Shown here: positions 5,345 to 11,365 of the stretch, one piece after another
How positions within the stretch are numbered: the first letter of the stretch is position 1
How the letters are laid out: each line of letters starts with the position of its first letter
From: Chloroflexota bacterium
Lineage (GTDB): Bacteria > Chloroflexota > Anaerolineae > Anaerolineales > UBA4823
Length of the DNA stretch: 11,365 bases
NCBI GenBank assembly: GCA_030636125.1
Contig: DAOVXM010000033.1
Span: 1-11,365, forward strand
Direction of reading: 5' to 3'
Made by a program: the position numbers and the translations under genes
Notes under the pieces: model-generated
Told to the model about the DNA's origin: nothing
Databases searched by the model: none
Seen by the model: the letters and a program-made list of their open reading frames with translations, nothing else

Positions 5345-7075
5345 ATGGCAATCAATAAGGTAGAAATCCGCTCTGGCGCTTATTATGACTCAGTCATCCT
5401 GATGCAACTGCAGCGCTCTCTGGCCGAGCAGAATGGTGTGCTGGATGCGGGGGTTGTGATGGGCACGGATGCCAACAAGGACGTATTGGCCCAAAGCGAT
5501 CTGTTAGCGCCGGAGGCCAGGGCGGCTGGCGCTGACGACATGGTCATTGTGGTCAGAGCCGAAGATGAAGCTGCCGCTCAGGCTGCCCTGGAGCAGGTCG
5601 ATGAACTCCTGACCAGCCGCCGCCCTGGGGGTGTGGAGGTGGAGTACCACCCCAAGAGCCTGGAATCGGCAGCCCAGGCGCTGCCCGAAGCCCAGTGGGT
5701 GCTGGTCTCGGTTCCGGGCCGCTACGCGGCTGGCGTTTCCCGCCAGGCGCTGCGCTTGGGAAAACACGTTTTCCTTTACAGTGACAATGTCTCTCTGGAA
5801 GACGAAATAAAGATGAAGCACATGGCGGCTGAGCAAGGCCTGCTGGTGATGGGGCCGGACTGCGGCACGGCGATTGTCAACGGCATCGGGCTGGGCTTTG
5901 CCAACAAAGTGCGCCCCGGGCCGATTGGCCTGGTCGCCGCTTCGGGGACCGGCTTGCAGCAAGTCACCACCCGCATCCACCAGATGGGGGGTGGCCTCAA
6001 ACACGCTTTCGGCACCGGCGGGCGCGATCTCTCCGAGGCGGTCAACGCGCTGACAGCCCGCCAGGGGCTTGACCTCCTCAGCCGTGACCCCGAAACAAGC
6101 GTCATTGTCCTGGTTTCAAAGCCACCCTCAGCCAAGGTGGCGGATGAGCTGGTAAAGGTTGCCCGCTCGGCGGGGAAACCGGTGGTGGTGGATTTTATCG
6201 GGTATTCCACCTCGATGCGTCAAGTGGAGGATGTGTTTTTCGCCACCACCTTTGATGAGACTGCGCGCTTAGCAGTGCAGTTGGCGACTTCCGCTCCCGA
6301 CGCGGGACCGGCAGAGGATCCAGACCTCACGCGCTTTGCTGCGGGCCAGCGCTACCTGAGAGGTCTTTTCTCCGGAGGCACCCTGGCGTATGAGGCATTG
6401 CTCATCTTGGGTGATTATTTACCCGCTGTTTTCTCTAACGCCCCGCTGAAGAAGGAGTATCGCTTGGAAGACTCGCTGGTCAGCCAGGCTCACACGATCG
6501 TCGACCTGGGCGAAGACGAGTTCACAGTAGGCCGCCTGCACCCTATGCTGGATAATGACCTGCGCATCCGCCGGTTGGAGGTGGAAGCCAGCGATCCGCA
6601 GGTGGCCGTTATCCTGCTGGATGTGGTGCTGGGCTACGGCGCTCACCCCGACCCGGCCGGCGAACTGGCTCCCGCCATAAGCAAAGCGCGGGCGGGGGCA
6701 CAGGCTGCCGGTCGCTATCTGGAGGTGGTGGCGGTTGTGTGCGGTACCGACCAAGACCCCCAGGACCTGGAGGCCCAGGTGCAAAAGCTCAAAGATGCTG
6801 GGGCAGTGGTAGAGACCAGCAACGACGCGGCTGTGCGCTATGTCGGGCGCTTGTTGCGAGCCCTTAATCCGGTAAGCGACCAGGTGGGTGAAAAACCTTT
6901 GGTGAGTGTGGATTTGGCTGTACTGAACCAACCTTTAGCGGCTATCAACGTTGGCCTGGAGTCATTCACGGAGAGCCTGGTCGCTCAAGAGGCGGCTGTC
7001 ATCCAGGTGGACTGGCGTCCCCCGGCAGGCGGAGACGAGAAATTGATGGCGATCCTAGAAAAGATGAAAGGGTAA
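5345..7075 (+). CDS. fdrA: FdrA-like protein (acyl-CoA synthetase fold; carbamoyltransferase-associated)
   Basis: A 576-residue protein related to the succinyl-CoA synthetase alpha/beta fold. In E. coli, FdrA with YlbE and YlbF is linked to oxamate carbamoyl transfer at the end of allantoin breakdown. Visible (numbered from the ATG at 5345): GPDCGTAIVNG (170-180), GLVAASGTGLQQV (195-207) and GTGGRDLSEAV (223-233) in the CoA-ligase-like half. The second half has GLFSGGTL, DLGEDEFTVGRLHPMLD and DVVLGYG, all FdrA hallmarks. The GHAGA phosphohistidine motif of true succinyl-CoA synthetases is absent, arguing against simple ATP-driven ligation. The ATG at 5345 is preferred because GGGAGC lies just before it; an in-frame TTG at 5333 lies upstream of that site. 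The gene follows the CoA-transferase by 45 bases and precedes the amidase by 16. Length is close to E. coli FdrA (about 555). Confidence 0.85.
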   Translation: MAINKVEIRSGAYYDSVILMQLQRSLAEQNGVLDAGVVMGTDANKDVLAQSDLLAPEARAAGADDMVIVVRAEDEAAAQAALEQVDELLTSRRPGGVEVEYHPKSLESAAQALPEAQWVLVSVPGRYAAGVSRQALRLGKHVFLYSDNVSLEDEIKMKHMAAEQGLLVMGPDCGTAIVNGIGLGFANKVRPGPIGLVAASGTGLQQVTTRIHQMGGGLKHAFGTGGRDLSEAVNALTARQGLDLLSRDPETSVIVLVSKPPSAKVADELVKVARSAGKPVVVDFIGYSTSMRQVEDVFFATTFDETARLAVQLATSAPDAGPAEDPDLTRFAAGQRYLRGLFSGGTLAYEALLILGDYLPAVFSNAPLKKEYRLEDSLVSQAHTIVDLGEDEFTVGRLHPMLDNDLRIRRLEVEASDPQVAVILLDVVLGYGAHPDPAGELAPAISKARAGAQAAGRYLEVVAVVCGTDQDPQDLEAQVQKLKDAGAVVETSNDAAVRYVGRLLRALNPVSDQVGEKPLVSVDLAVLNQPLAAINVGLESFTESLVAQEAAVIQVDWRPPAGGDEKLMAILEKMKG

Positions 7076-7091
7076 AAAAGGGAGCCTGTAG

Positions 7092-7979
7092 ATGAAAGAA
7101 TTTTCTGCTGCCTGCGTGCAGATTGCGATCACGCCCAACGATGTTGGCGCAAACGTGAGCAAGGGAGTCTCCTGGTTAAAAAGGGCCGTCAGCCAGCACG
7201 GGGCTGAACTGGTCGTCTTTCCAGAAACTGTGACCACCGGATATGAAACAGGTCTGGATGCGTTGGCTTTATGGGACCTGGTGGATGAGGCTCCGGGACG
7301 TATAACCCAGGATATCCAGGCGGCGGCCAGAGAGCTGGGCGTATATGTCGTATGGCCATCCTACCGGCGGGGAGCACAGCGTGGGGTGGTCTATAATTCC
7401 GCGATTTTGATTGGGCCAGATGGCGAGATTGTGGGCATCTATGATAAGACCCACCCCGCCCCGTGGGAGCGCACCGATGGCGGCGGGTGGGTGACGGTTG
7501 GCACACGCGCAGACGTGTTCGAGACCGCCCTGGGCAGCATCGGCATGATCATCTGTTATGACGGTGATTTTCCGGAGCTATCGCGCCTGCTGGCGGTCAA
7601 AGGCGCCGAGATTATCGTCCGGGCTTCGGCTCTACAGCGCAGCTATGATATCTGGTATATCACCAATGCCGCCCGCGCCTATGACAACCATGTATACCTG
7701 GTCGCCAGCAACCTGGTCGGACCCGATGCGCTCGGCAACTATGGCTTTGGTCACAGCATGATCGTTAACCCCATCGCCTGGCGCTTGGCCCAGGCCCGGG
7801 GCACCGAGGAGATCATTGCCGCCAGGCTCGATCCGGACCCGCTGCGTTATATCACCTGGGGCAGCAAGAGCCTACAAACATTCGATCACCTGGAAGATCG
7901 CAACCTGGAGCTCTACCAGGAGATCCTTAAAGAGGCCCGCTCACGATTTGAACCGGGGAAGCGCTTCCCCCGACGTTAG
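7092..7979 (+). CDS. nitrilase-superfamily carbon-nitrogen hydrolase (amidase-like)
   Basis: A cytoplasmic hydrolase of 295 residues that should cut an amide, carbamoyl or nitrile C-N bond and release ammonia. The catalytic triad is visible and correctly spaced: Glu45 in FPETVTTGY, Lys119 in YDKTHP, and Cys155 in MIICYDGDFPE. A second conserved glutamate sits in PWERTDGG (127). The alpha-beta-beta-alpha core and the short C-terminal tail fit the superfamily. GGGAGCC precedes ATG, 16 bases after fdrA, so it is surely co-transcribed. The long HPAPWERTDGGGW insertion after the lysine recalls aliphatic amidases and formamidases more than beta-ureidopropionase or N-carbamoyl hydrolases, but the substrate is open. 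In context it may hydrolyse an amide produced by ring opening, or an oxamate-like end product. Confidence 0.88.
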   Translation: MKEFSAACVQIAITPNDVGANVSKGVSWLKRAVSQHGAELVVFPETVTTGYETGLDALALWDLVDEAPGRITQDIQAAARELGVYVVWPSYRRGAQRGVVYNSAILIGPDGEIVGIYDKTHPAPWERTDGGGWVTVGTRADVFETALGSIGMIICYDGDFPELSRLLAVKGAEIIVRASALQRSYDIWYITNAARAYDNHVYLVASNLVGPDALGNYGFGHSMIVNPIAWRLAQARGTEEIIAARLDPDPLRYITWGSKSLQTFDHLEDRNLELYQEILKEARSRFEPGKRFPRR

Positions 7980-8060
7980 CGGAGATTGGAGCCCAAAAAT
8001 AACAAACATTTCATCTCTCCACATTATTTCTAATATTGTTTTCCAGGAAAGGAAGAACCG

Positions 8061-9302
8061 ATGGACATAGAAAAAGCTAATGCAGAAGCCACACAGCGAA
8101 TGATGGACGCCCGCCCGGTAGTCGTGGGGCTGGGCAAGGCCATAGATGCCATCCCCGGCATGCGCGAAAACATGCTCCTCCATGCAGGACCGCCCATCAC
8201 CTGGGAGCGGGCTTCTGGGCCGATGCGGGGCGCCATTACCGGGGCTTTGATTTTTGAAGGAAAAGCCAGAAATGGAGCTGAAGCCAAGGCGCTTGTCGAA
8301 TCGGGGGAAATTAAGTTGGATCCCTGCCACCATCACCAGGCGGTTGGACCCATGGCCGGCGTTATCTGCCCCTCGATGTCGGTCTATATCCTTAATAACA
8401 AAACCCACGGCAACAATTCCTTCTCCAACCTGAATGAAGGCTACGGCAAAGTGCTGCGCTACGGGGCCTACAGCGAGGAAGTCCTGGATCGTTTGCGCTG
8501 GATGGAAGACGTCATGGCTCCTGTGCTGGGGGAGGCCATCGAGTTGAGTGGTGGGATTGACATGCGCGCCCTCTTGGCCGAGGCGTTGCACATGGGCGAT
8601 GAAGGCCACAACCGCAACAAGGCTGGCTCCATTATGTTCACCGCCAAATTGGCACCTTTTATCGTCAAGGCGACCAGAGATGCAGAAGTCGCTTCAGACA
8701 TCATCCAGGCATTGGAAGATAACGCCCTGAGCGTACTCAACCCGGTGATGGCAGCCTGCAAAGGGATGGTGGATGTAGCCCACGGGATTGAAGGCAGCAC
8801 CATTGTCAGCGTGATGGCCCGCAACGGCACCGACTTCGGCATCCGGGTGAGCGGGTTGGGAGACCAGTGGTTCACCGCACCGGTCGCCATCCCGCAGGGT
8901 CTTTACTTCCCCGGCTTTACGGCGGAGGATTCCAGCGGTGATATCGGTGACAGCACCATCACCGAGACCGCCGGTATCGGGGGTTTTGCGATGGCATCCG
9001 CGCCAGCCATCGTCAAGTTCGTCAGTGGCACTCCAAAAGATGCCATAAACGCGACATTGGAAATGTACGAGATCTGCTACGCCGAGCACAAGTATTTCAC
9101 CATCCCCCCACTGGACTTCCGCGGCACACCGACCGGCATCGACATCCGTAAAGTGATCGAAACGGGAATTACGCCGCGCGTCAACACGGGCATCGCCCAC
9201 AAGGATGCTGGCGTAGGACAGGTCGGGGCCGGTTTGGTACGACCACCGATGGAGATGTTTGAGCAGGCGTTGGTGGCCTTTGCGGAACGGTATGGGTATT
9301 AG
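8061..9302 (+). CDS. ylbE: YlbE-like protein (DUF1116), FdrA partner
   Basis: A 413-residue protein, close to E. coli YlbE (about 419), of the DUF1116 family that is almost always beside fdrA. It is thought to be a subunit of the carbamoyltransferase assembled with FdrA. Visible family segments: the N-terminal GPMRGAITGALIFEGKA (53-69), HHHQAVGPMAGVICPSMSVY (90-109), NSFSNLNEGYGKVLRYGAY (119-137), MGDEGHNRN in the middle, and the late GTPTGIDIRKVIETGITPRVNTGIAHK stretch. No signal peptide or membrane span. AAAGGAAG lies before the ATG. It stands 81 bases after the amidase; that gap is AT-rich with no clear second promoter. The enzyme's own substrate is unproven; the assignment rests on the family and on FdrA in the same operon. 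Confidence 0.88.
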   Translation: MDIEKANAEATQRMMDARPVVVGLGKAIDAIPGMRENMLLHAGPPITWERASGPMRGAITGALIFEGKARNGAEAKALVESGEIKLDPCHHHQAVGPMAGVICPSMSVYILNNKTHGNNSFSNLNEGYGKVLRYGAYSEEVLDRLRWMEDVMAPVLGEAIELSGGIDMRALLAEALHMGDEGHNRNKAGSIMFTAKLAPFIVKATRDAEVASDIIQALEDNALSVLNPVMAACKGMVDVAHGIEGSTIVSVMARNGTDFGIRVSGLGDQWFTAPVAIPQGLYFPGFTAEDSSGDIGDSTITETAGIGGFAMASAPAIVKFVSGTPKDAINATLEMYEICYAEHKYFTIPPLDFRGTPTGIDIRKVIETGITPRVNTGIAHKDAGVGQVGAGLVRPPMEMFEQALVAFAERYGY

Positions 9303-9318
9303 GTATTGGAGGGTTGAG

Positions 9319-9492
9319 ATGACGTTAAAGTTTGAGGCGTTGAGGGTATTGCAGTCGGCTGAGACTGTGGCGGATGGCATTTGGGGGCAGGTCGTGCTAT
9401 GGGACCCGTTCGTACGATGGGACCCAATCGTGCGTGATGTTTTCAGTGGACAAATGGCCAGGGCTGCGGACTCTATTGGGGCAAATATCTAA
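9319..9492 (+). pseudogene. truncated four-helix-bundle (23S rRNA intervening-sequence/S23-type) protein relic
   Basis: A 57-codon frame starting at an ATG after a strong GGAGG site. It reads like the N-terminal part of four-helix-bundle IVP proteins: KFEALRVLQSAETVADGIWGQVV, then QMARAADSIGANI. In intact members that last motif continues AEG-x-GR and two more helices. Here TAA follows GANI directly and no continuation appears in other frames, so only about half the usual length is left. An 18-base near-duplication in the middle adds six residues (WDPFVR/WDPIVR). The stretch is bounded by an 8-bp inverted repeat, GGTATTAG (9295-9302) and CTAATACC (9489-9496), which also carries the YlbE stop and its own stop. 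It may still be translated as a short peptide. It appears to be an insertion into the operon, not a pathway gene. Confidence 0.6.
9400..9435 (+). repeat. 18-bp imperfect tandem duplication inside the relic
   Basis: Two units, 9400-9417 and 9418-9435, both start TGGGACCC and agree at 14 of 18 positions by eye. They keep the reading frame and encode WDPFVR then WDPIVR. Confidence 0.7.
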
Positions 9493-9527
9493 TACCAAAT
9501 ATCCAATAAATTGAATAGGAGAGACTC

Positions 9528-11201
9528 ATGGACCGAGAACAATTCATCAACATACTGGATAGCGCCAAACTGTATGACCTGACTCAGGGATGCAGTATCT
9601 TTACGCCTCCATGGCCTGGAGAAAAGGCCCTGGAAATCCACTTTTTTAAGCGCGTTACCGGCGCCTACGGCGGAGGACAGGGAGCCAACGGCCAGTTGTT
9701 GAATTGGAGCAACACCGTGGGGACACACCTGGTTGGCGAAACAGCCTTCCATTCTGGCAGCCGGGCCATCGCCGATATTCCCTTAGAAGACCTGTGTGGG
9801 CCTGGCGTTGTGGTAGATATTTCAGATATGGTTTCTGATTACAGCCTGTATACGCCTGAGATGATAATGGAAAAAGCAACCGTAAATGAGGGCGACATCC
9901 TGATCATCAATACCGGCTACCATAAGTATTCCTGGGATAGGCCGGATATCCACAACCCGGAGGCCCAGGGTGGCGTGGAGTCCAAGGAATTTGGGTTCCT
10001 GGTGAGGCACCCGGGGCCTTCCCCCGATTTCTTTCAGTGGGCGTTGGACAAAAAACTCAAGCTGATCGGTGTGGATTGCGGTTGCGCCGAACACCCCATG
10101 AATACCCCCATCCGCTATATGCATGAGAACGAGTTCAAAAAAGCTGAAGCCAAGTTGATCGCGGAGTACGGCAAGTCATGGGACGAGATGTTCCCTCAGG
10201 ACGAATACTACCAGATGACCCACACCACCATGCCCAAAGCGCACCTGCTCCTGGCGGAATCTATTGTGGGTGACATCGACAAGCTGAAAAACCAGCGGGC
10301 CTGGATCATGATACAGCCTATCCCTTTTATGGAGGTCGAGACGGCCTGGGCGCGTGTCTGCGCCTGGCAGCCCCCGGATGGCATGGATGAAGGTGAATTC
10401 TTCCAGATCATGGAATCGGCCGAAATGTTGGATCTCAGCATACCTTTCAGCATCCAAACACCCCAATGGGCCAATTATGTGCCGTTAACCGTTACTTACA
10501 CAAAACGAGTCGGTGGGCAATACTTTGGCATGGGCAGGAATGGCTCCATCTGTAACGCCAGCATTCATCTGGGTACCCACATGGACGGCGAGAAGCACTT
10601 CTGGCCGGCCGGACGAACGATCGGAGAAGTCCCCTTGGAGGATTGGGTTGGACCCGGCGTAATCGCCGATATTTCCCACCTGGTCAGCGATGCCAGTGTT
10701 TACACGCCCGAGATGATCGAAAGTGTCGTCGAGGTGCGCGAGGGTGATATCCTCATCCTCAAGACGGGCTGGTACGAATATGGCTGGATCAGTCCTGATT
10801 CGGATGAGTTCCGGTACATGATCAAACACCCCGGCCCTTCGCCGGATTTCTCTCAATGGTGTGTCGACAAAAAGATCAAGTGGTTGGGCATCGACGCCGT
10901 GAGCCAGGACCATCCCATGAATACCATCCAGCGTATTTGGCACCCCAAGACCTTTGAGGAGGCCAACCGTAAGCTGATCGAAGTCTTTGGCAAGGACTGG
11001 GACGAGATGTTCCCGCTGGATAAGTATTACCAGGATACGCATCTGAACCTCTTCCCAAAGAAGATCGTGCACGCCGAGAACCTGGGCAAAGATATCGCCA
11101 ATGCTGAGAGTGGCCGGTACTATATCGGCTGCTACCTGCAGAAGGGCATGGAAATCGCCTCGATGTGGGGCCGCTTCGTAGCCTGGAGAGAGGGTAGCTA
11201 G
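9528..11201 (+). CDS. tandemly duplicated cyclase-family (kynurenine formamidase-like) hydrolase
   Basis: A 557-residue protein made of two homologous cyclase domains (about 1-280 and 285-557), whereas single-domain family members have about 210-280. Paired landmarks: IPLEDLCGPGVVVDIS / VPLEDWVGPGVIADIS, SLYTPEMI / SVYTPEMI, HPGPSPDF in both, WDEMFP in both, and a closing ARVCAW / GRFVAW. The family hydrolyses formamides or cyclic amides with a metal held by an HxxxHxDxxxH motif. The C-terminal half keeps it intact: His347, His351, Asp353, His357, with Glu517 in VHAENL. In the N-terminal half the equivalent places are Thr63, His67, Val69 and Ala73, so three of four are lost and that half is probably not catalytic. 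An AGGAGAG site precedes ATG. It is the last gene of the operon. The substrate is unknown; a cyclic imide, ureide or N-acyl amide feeding the FdrA/YlbE step is plausible. Confidence 0.85.
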   Translation: MDREQFINILDSAKLYDLTQGCSIFTPPWPGEKALEIHFFKRVTGAYGGGQGANGQLLNWSNTVGTHLVGETAFHSGSRAIADIPLEDLCGPGVVVDISDMVSDYSLYTPEMIMEKATVNEGDILIINTGYHKYSWDRPDIHNPEAQGGVESKEFGFLVRHPGPSPDFFQWALDKKLKLIGVDCGCAEHPMNTPIRYMHENEFKKAEAKLIAEYGKSWDEMFPQDEYYQMTHTTMPKAHLLLAESIVGDIDKLKNQRAWIMIQPIPFMEVETAWARVCAWQPPDGMDEGEFFQIMESAEMLDLSIPFSIQTPQWANYVPLTVTYTKRVGGQYFGMGRNGSICNASIHLGTHMDGEKHFWPAGRTIGEVPLEDWVGPGVIADISHLVSDASVYTPEMIESVVEVREGDILILKTGWYEYGWISPDSDEFRYMIKHPGPSPDFSQWCVDKKIKWLGIDAVSQDHPMNTIQRIWHPKTFEEANRKLIEVFGKDWDEMFPLDKYYQDTHLNLFPKKIVHAENLGKDIANAESGRYYIGCYLQKGMEIASMWGRFVAWREGS

Positions 11202-11271
11202 TGTTGTGCAACTAATGTTGCGCGGCGAAAGTGACTCTATAGTTTGGAAATAATGGCGCAACACTAGCTGC
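11194..11271 (+). terminator. long stem overlapping the cyclase stop codon
   Basis: AGCTAGTGTTG (11196-11206) and CAACACTAGCT (11259-11269) are perfect complements. With G-U pairs allowed the RNA stem runs from 11194-11209 to 11256-11271, about 16 pairs, including the TAG stop. The 46-base loop holds GTTGCGC (11217-11223), a near copy of GTTGTGC that can take its place in the stem. No T-run follows at once, so it may protect the mRNA end, with termination just downstream. Confidence 0.45.
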
Positions 11272-11273
11272 AG

Positions 11274-11291
11274 ACCTGATAGGTTTGTTTT
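11274..11291 (+). terminator. small hairpin with T-rich tail
   Basis: ACCT (11274-11277) and AGGT (11281-11284) enclose three bases and are followed by TTGTTTT. The stem is too short to be a strong terminator alone but follows the large stem at 11194-11271. The last 75 bases hold a CCGGT/ACCGG hairpin (11314-11326) and no recognisable gene. Confidence 0.3.
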
Positions 11292-11365
11292 ATGATTCTC
11301 CTCCCGGGTGCCGCCGGTAAAACCGGTCGAGCAGTTCTCCGTGCGCTTTTGGCCAGGGGAAAGAC

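Noticed and set aside
5504..6004. 166-codon minus-strand frame opposite FdrA
   Set aside because: Shadow frame in GC-rich coding DNA with no recognisable domain.
7980..8060. Possible internal promoter in the AT-rich gap before ylbE
   Set aside because: A TAATAT-like -10 can be found, but no acceptable -35 at proper spacing; co-transcription is simpler.
8694..9380. 228-codon minus-strand frame opposite YlbE
   Set aside because: Shadow of the YlbE gene: it lies almost wholly opposite a well-recognised coding frame and has no family features of its own.
10485..11264. 259-codon minus-strand frame opposite the cyclase
   Set aside because: Shadow of the C-terminal cyclase domain, whose plus-strand motifs are clear.
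1..11365. CRISPR array, tRNA or rRNA genes
   Set aside because: No regularly spaced repeats, tRNA arms or rRNA signature strings were seen.

Overview
The window holds two divergent operons separated by an intergenic region of about 600 bases (3488-4090). Coding DNA is moderately GC-rich and the intergenic DNA is AT-rich. There are no plasmid, phage or transposase genes. The gene content (thiocarboxylate cysteine pathway, FdrA/YlbE operon, a four-helix-bundle/IVP relic) would fit an environmental Chloroflexota-type bacterium. That assignment is an inference from gene types; no taxonomic marker is present.

Left half, minus strand (3487 down to 202): a compact five-gene operon for cysteine synthesis through a protein-bound thiocarboxylate. 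In transcription order it encodes a CysM-type PLP cysteine synthase, a JAMM/Mec+-type metalloprotease, a small protein of unknown function, a CysO/MoaD/ThiS-like sulfur carrier, and a MoeB/ThiF-like E1 adenylyltransferase fused to a rhodanese domain. The likely cycle is: E1 adenylates the carrier C-terminus, the rhodanese passes sulfur to give a thiocarboxylate, CysM adds this to an activated serine, and the JAMM protease releases cysteine. The carrier ends in Gly-Gly-Arg-Gly rather than Gly-Gly, so the protease may also be needed to trim it before use. A consensus sigma70 promoter (TTGACA-16-TATAAT) drives this operon. Between the promoter and cysM lies a GC-rich, structured leader of about 370 nt. 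It contains a terminator-like hairpin with a T6 tract and a competing upstream pairing, which reads like an attenuator/riboswitch or a separate small RNA.

Right half, plus strand (4091 to 11201): an operon from its own good promoter (TTGATT-17-TATAAT). It encodes a CaiB/BaiF family III CoA-transferase, an FdrA-like protein, a nitrilase-superfamily amidohydrolase, a YlbE/DUF1116 protein, a truncated four-helix-bundle (IVP/S23-like) relic, and a 557-residue tandemly duplicated cyclase/kynurenine-formamidase-like protein. FdrA and YlbE are linked in E. coli to oxamate carbamoyl transfer in allantoin breakdown. With an amidase and a metal-dependent cyclic-amide-type hydrolase beside them, this looks like a catabolic pathway for an amide, ureide or cyclic imide. 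The CoA-transferase and the doubled cyclase, and the absence here of YlbF/DUF2877 and carbamate kinase, make it differ from the E. coli arrangement.

Both ends of the window (1-201 and 11202-11365) are non-coding and rich in inverted repeats. Perfect 11-bp stems abut or overlap the last stop codon of each operon and probably act as transcript ends.
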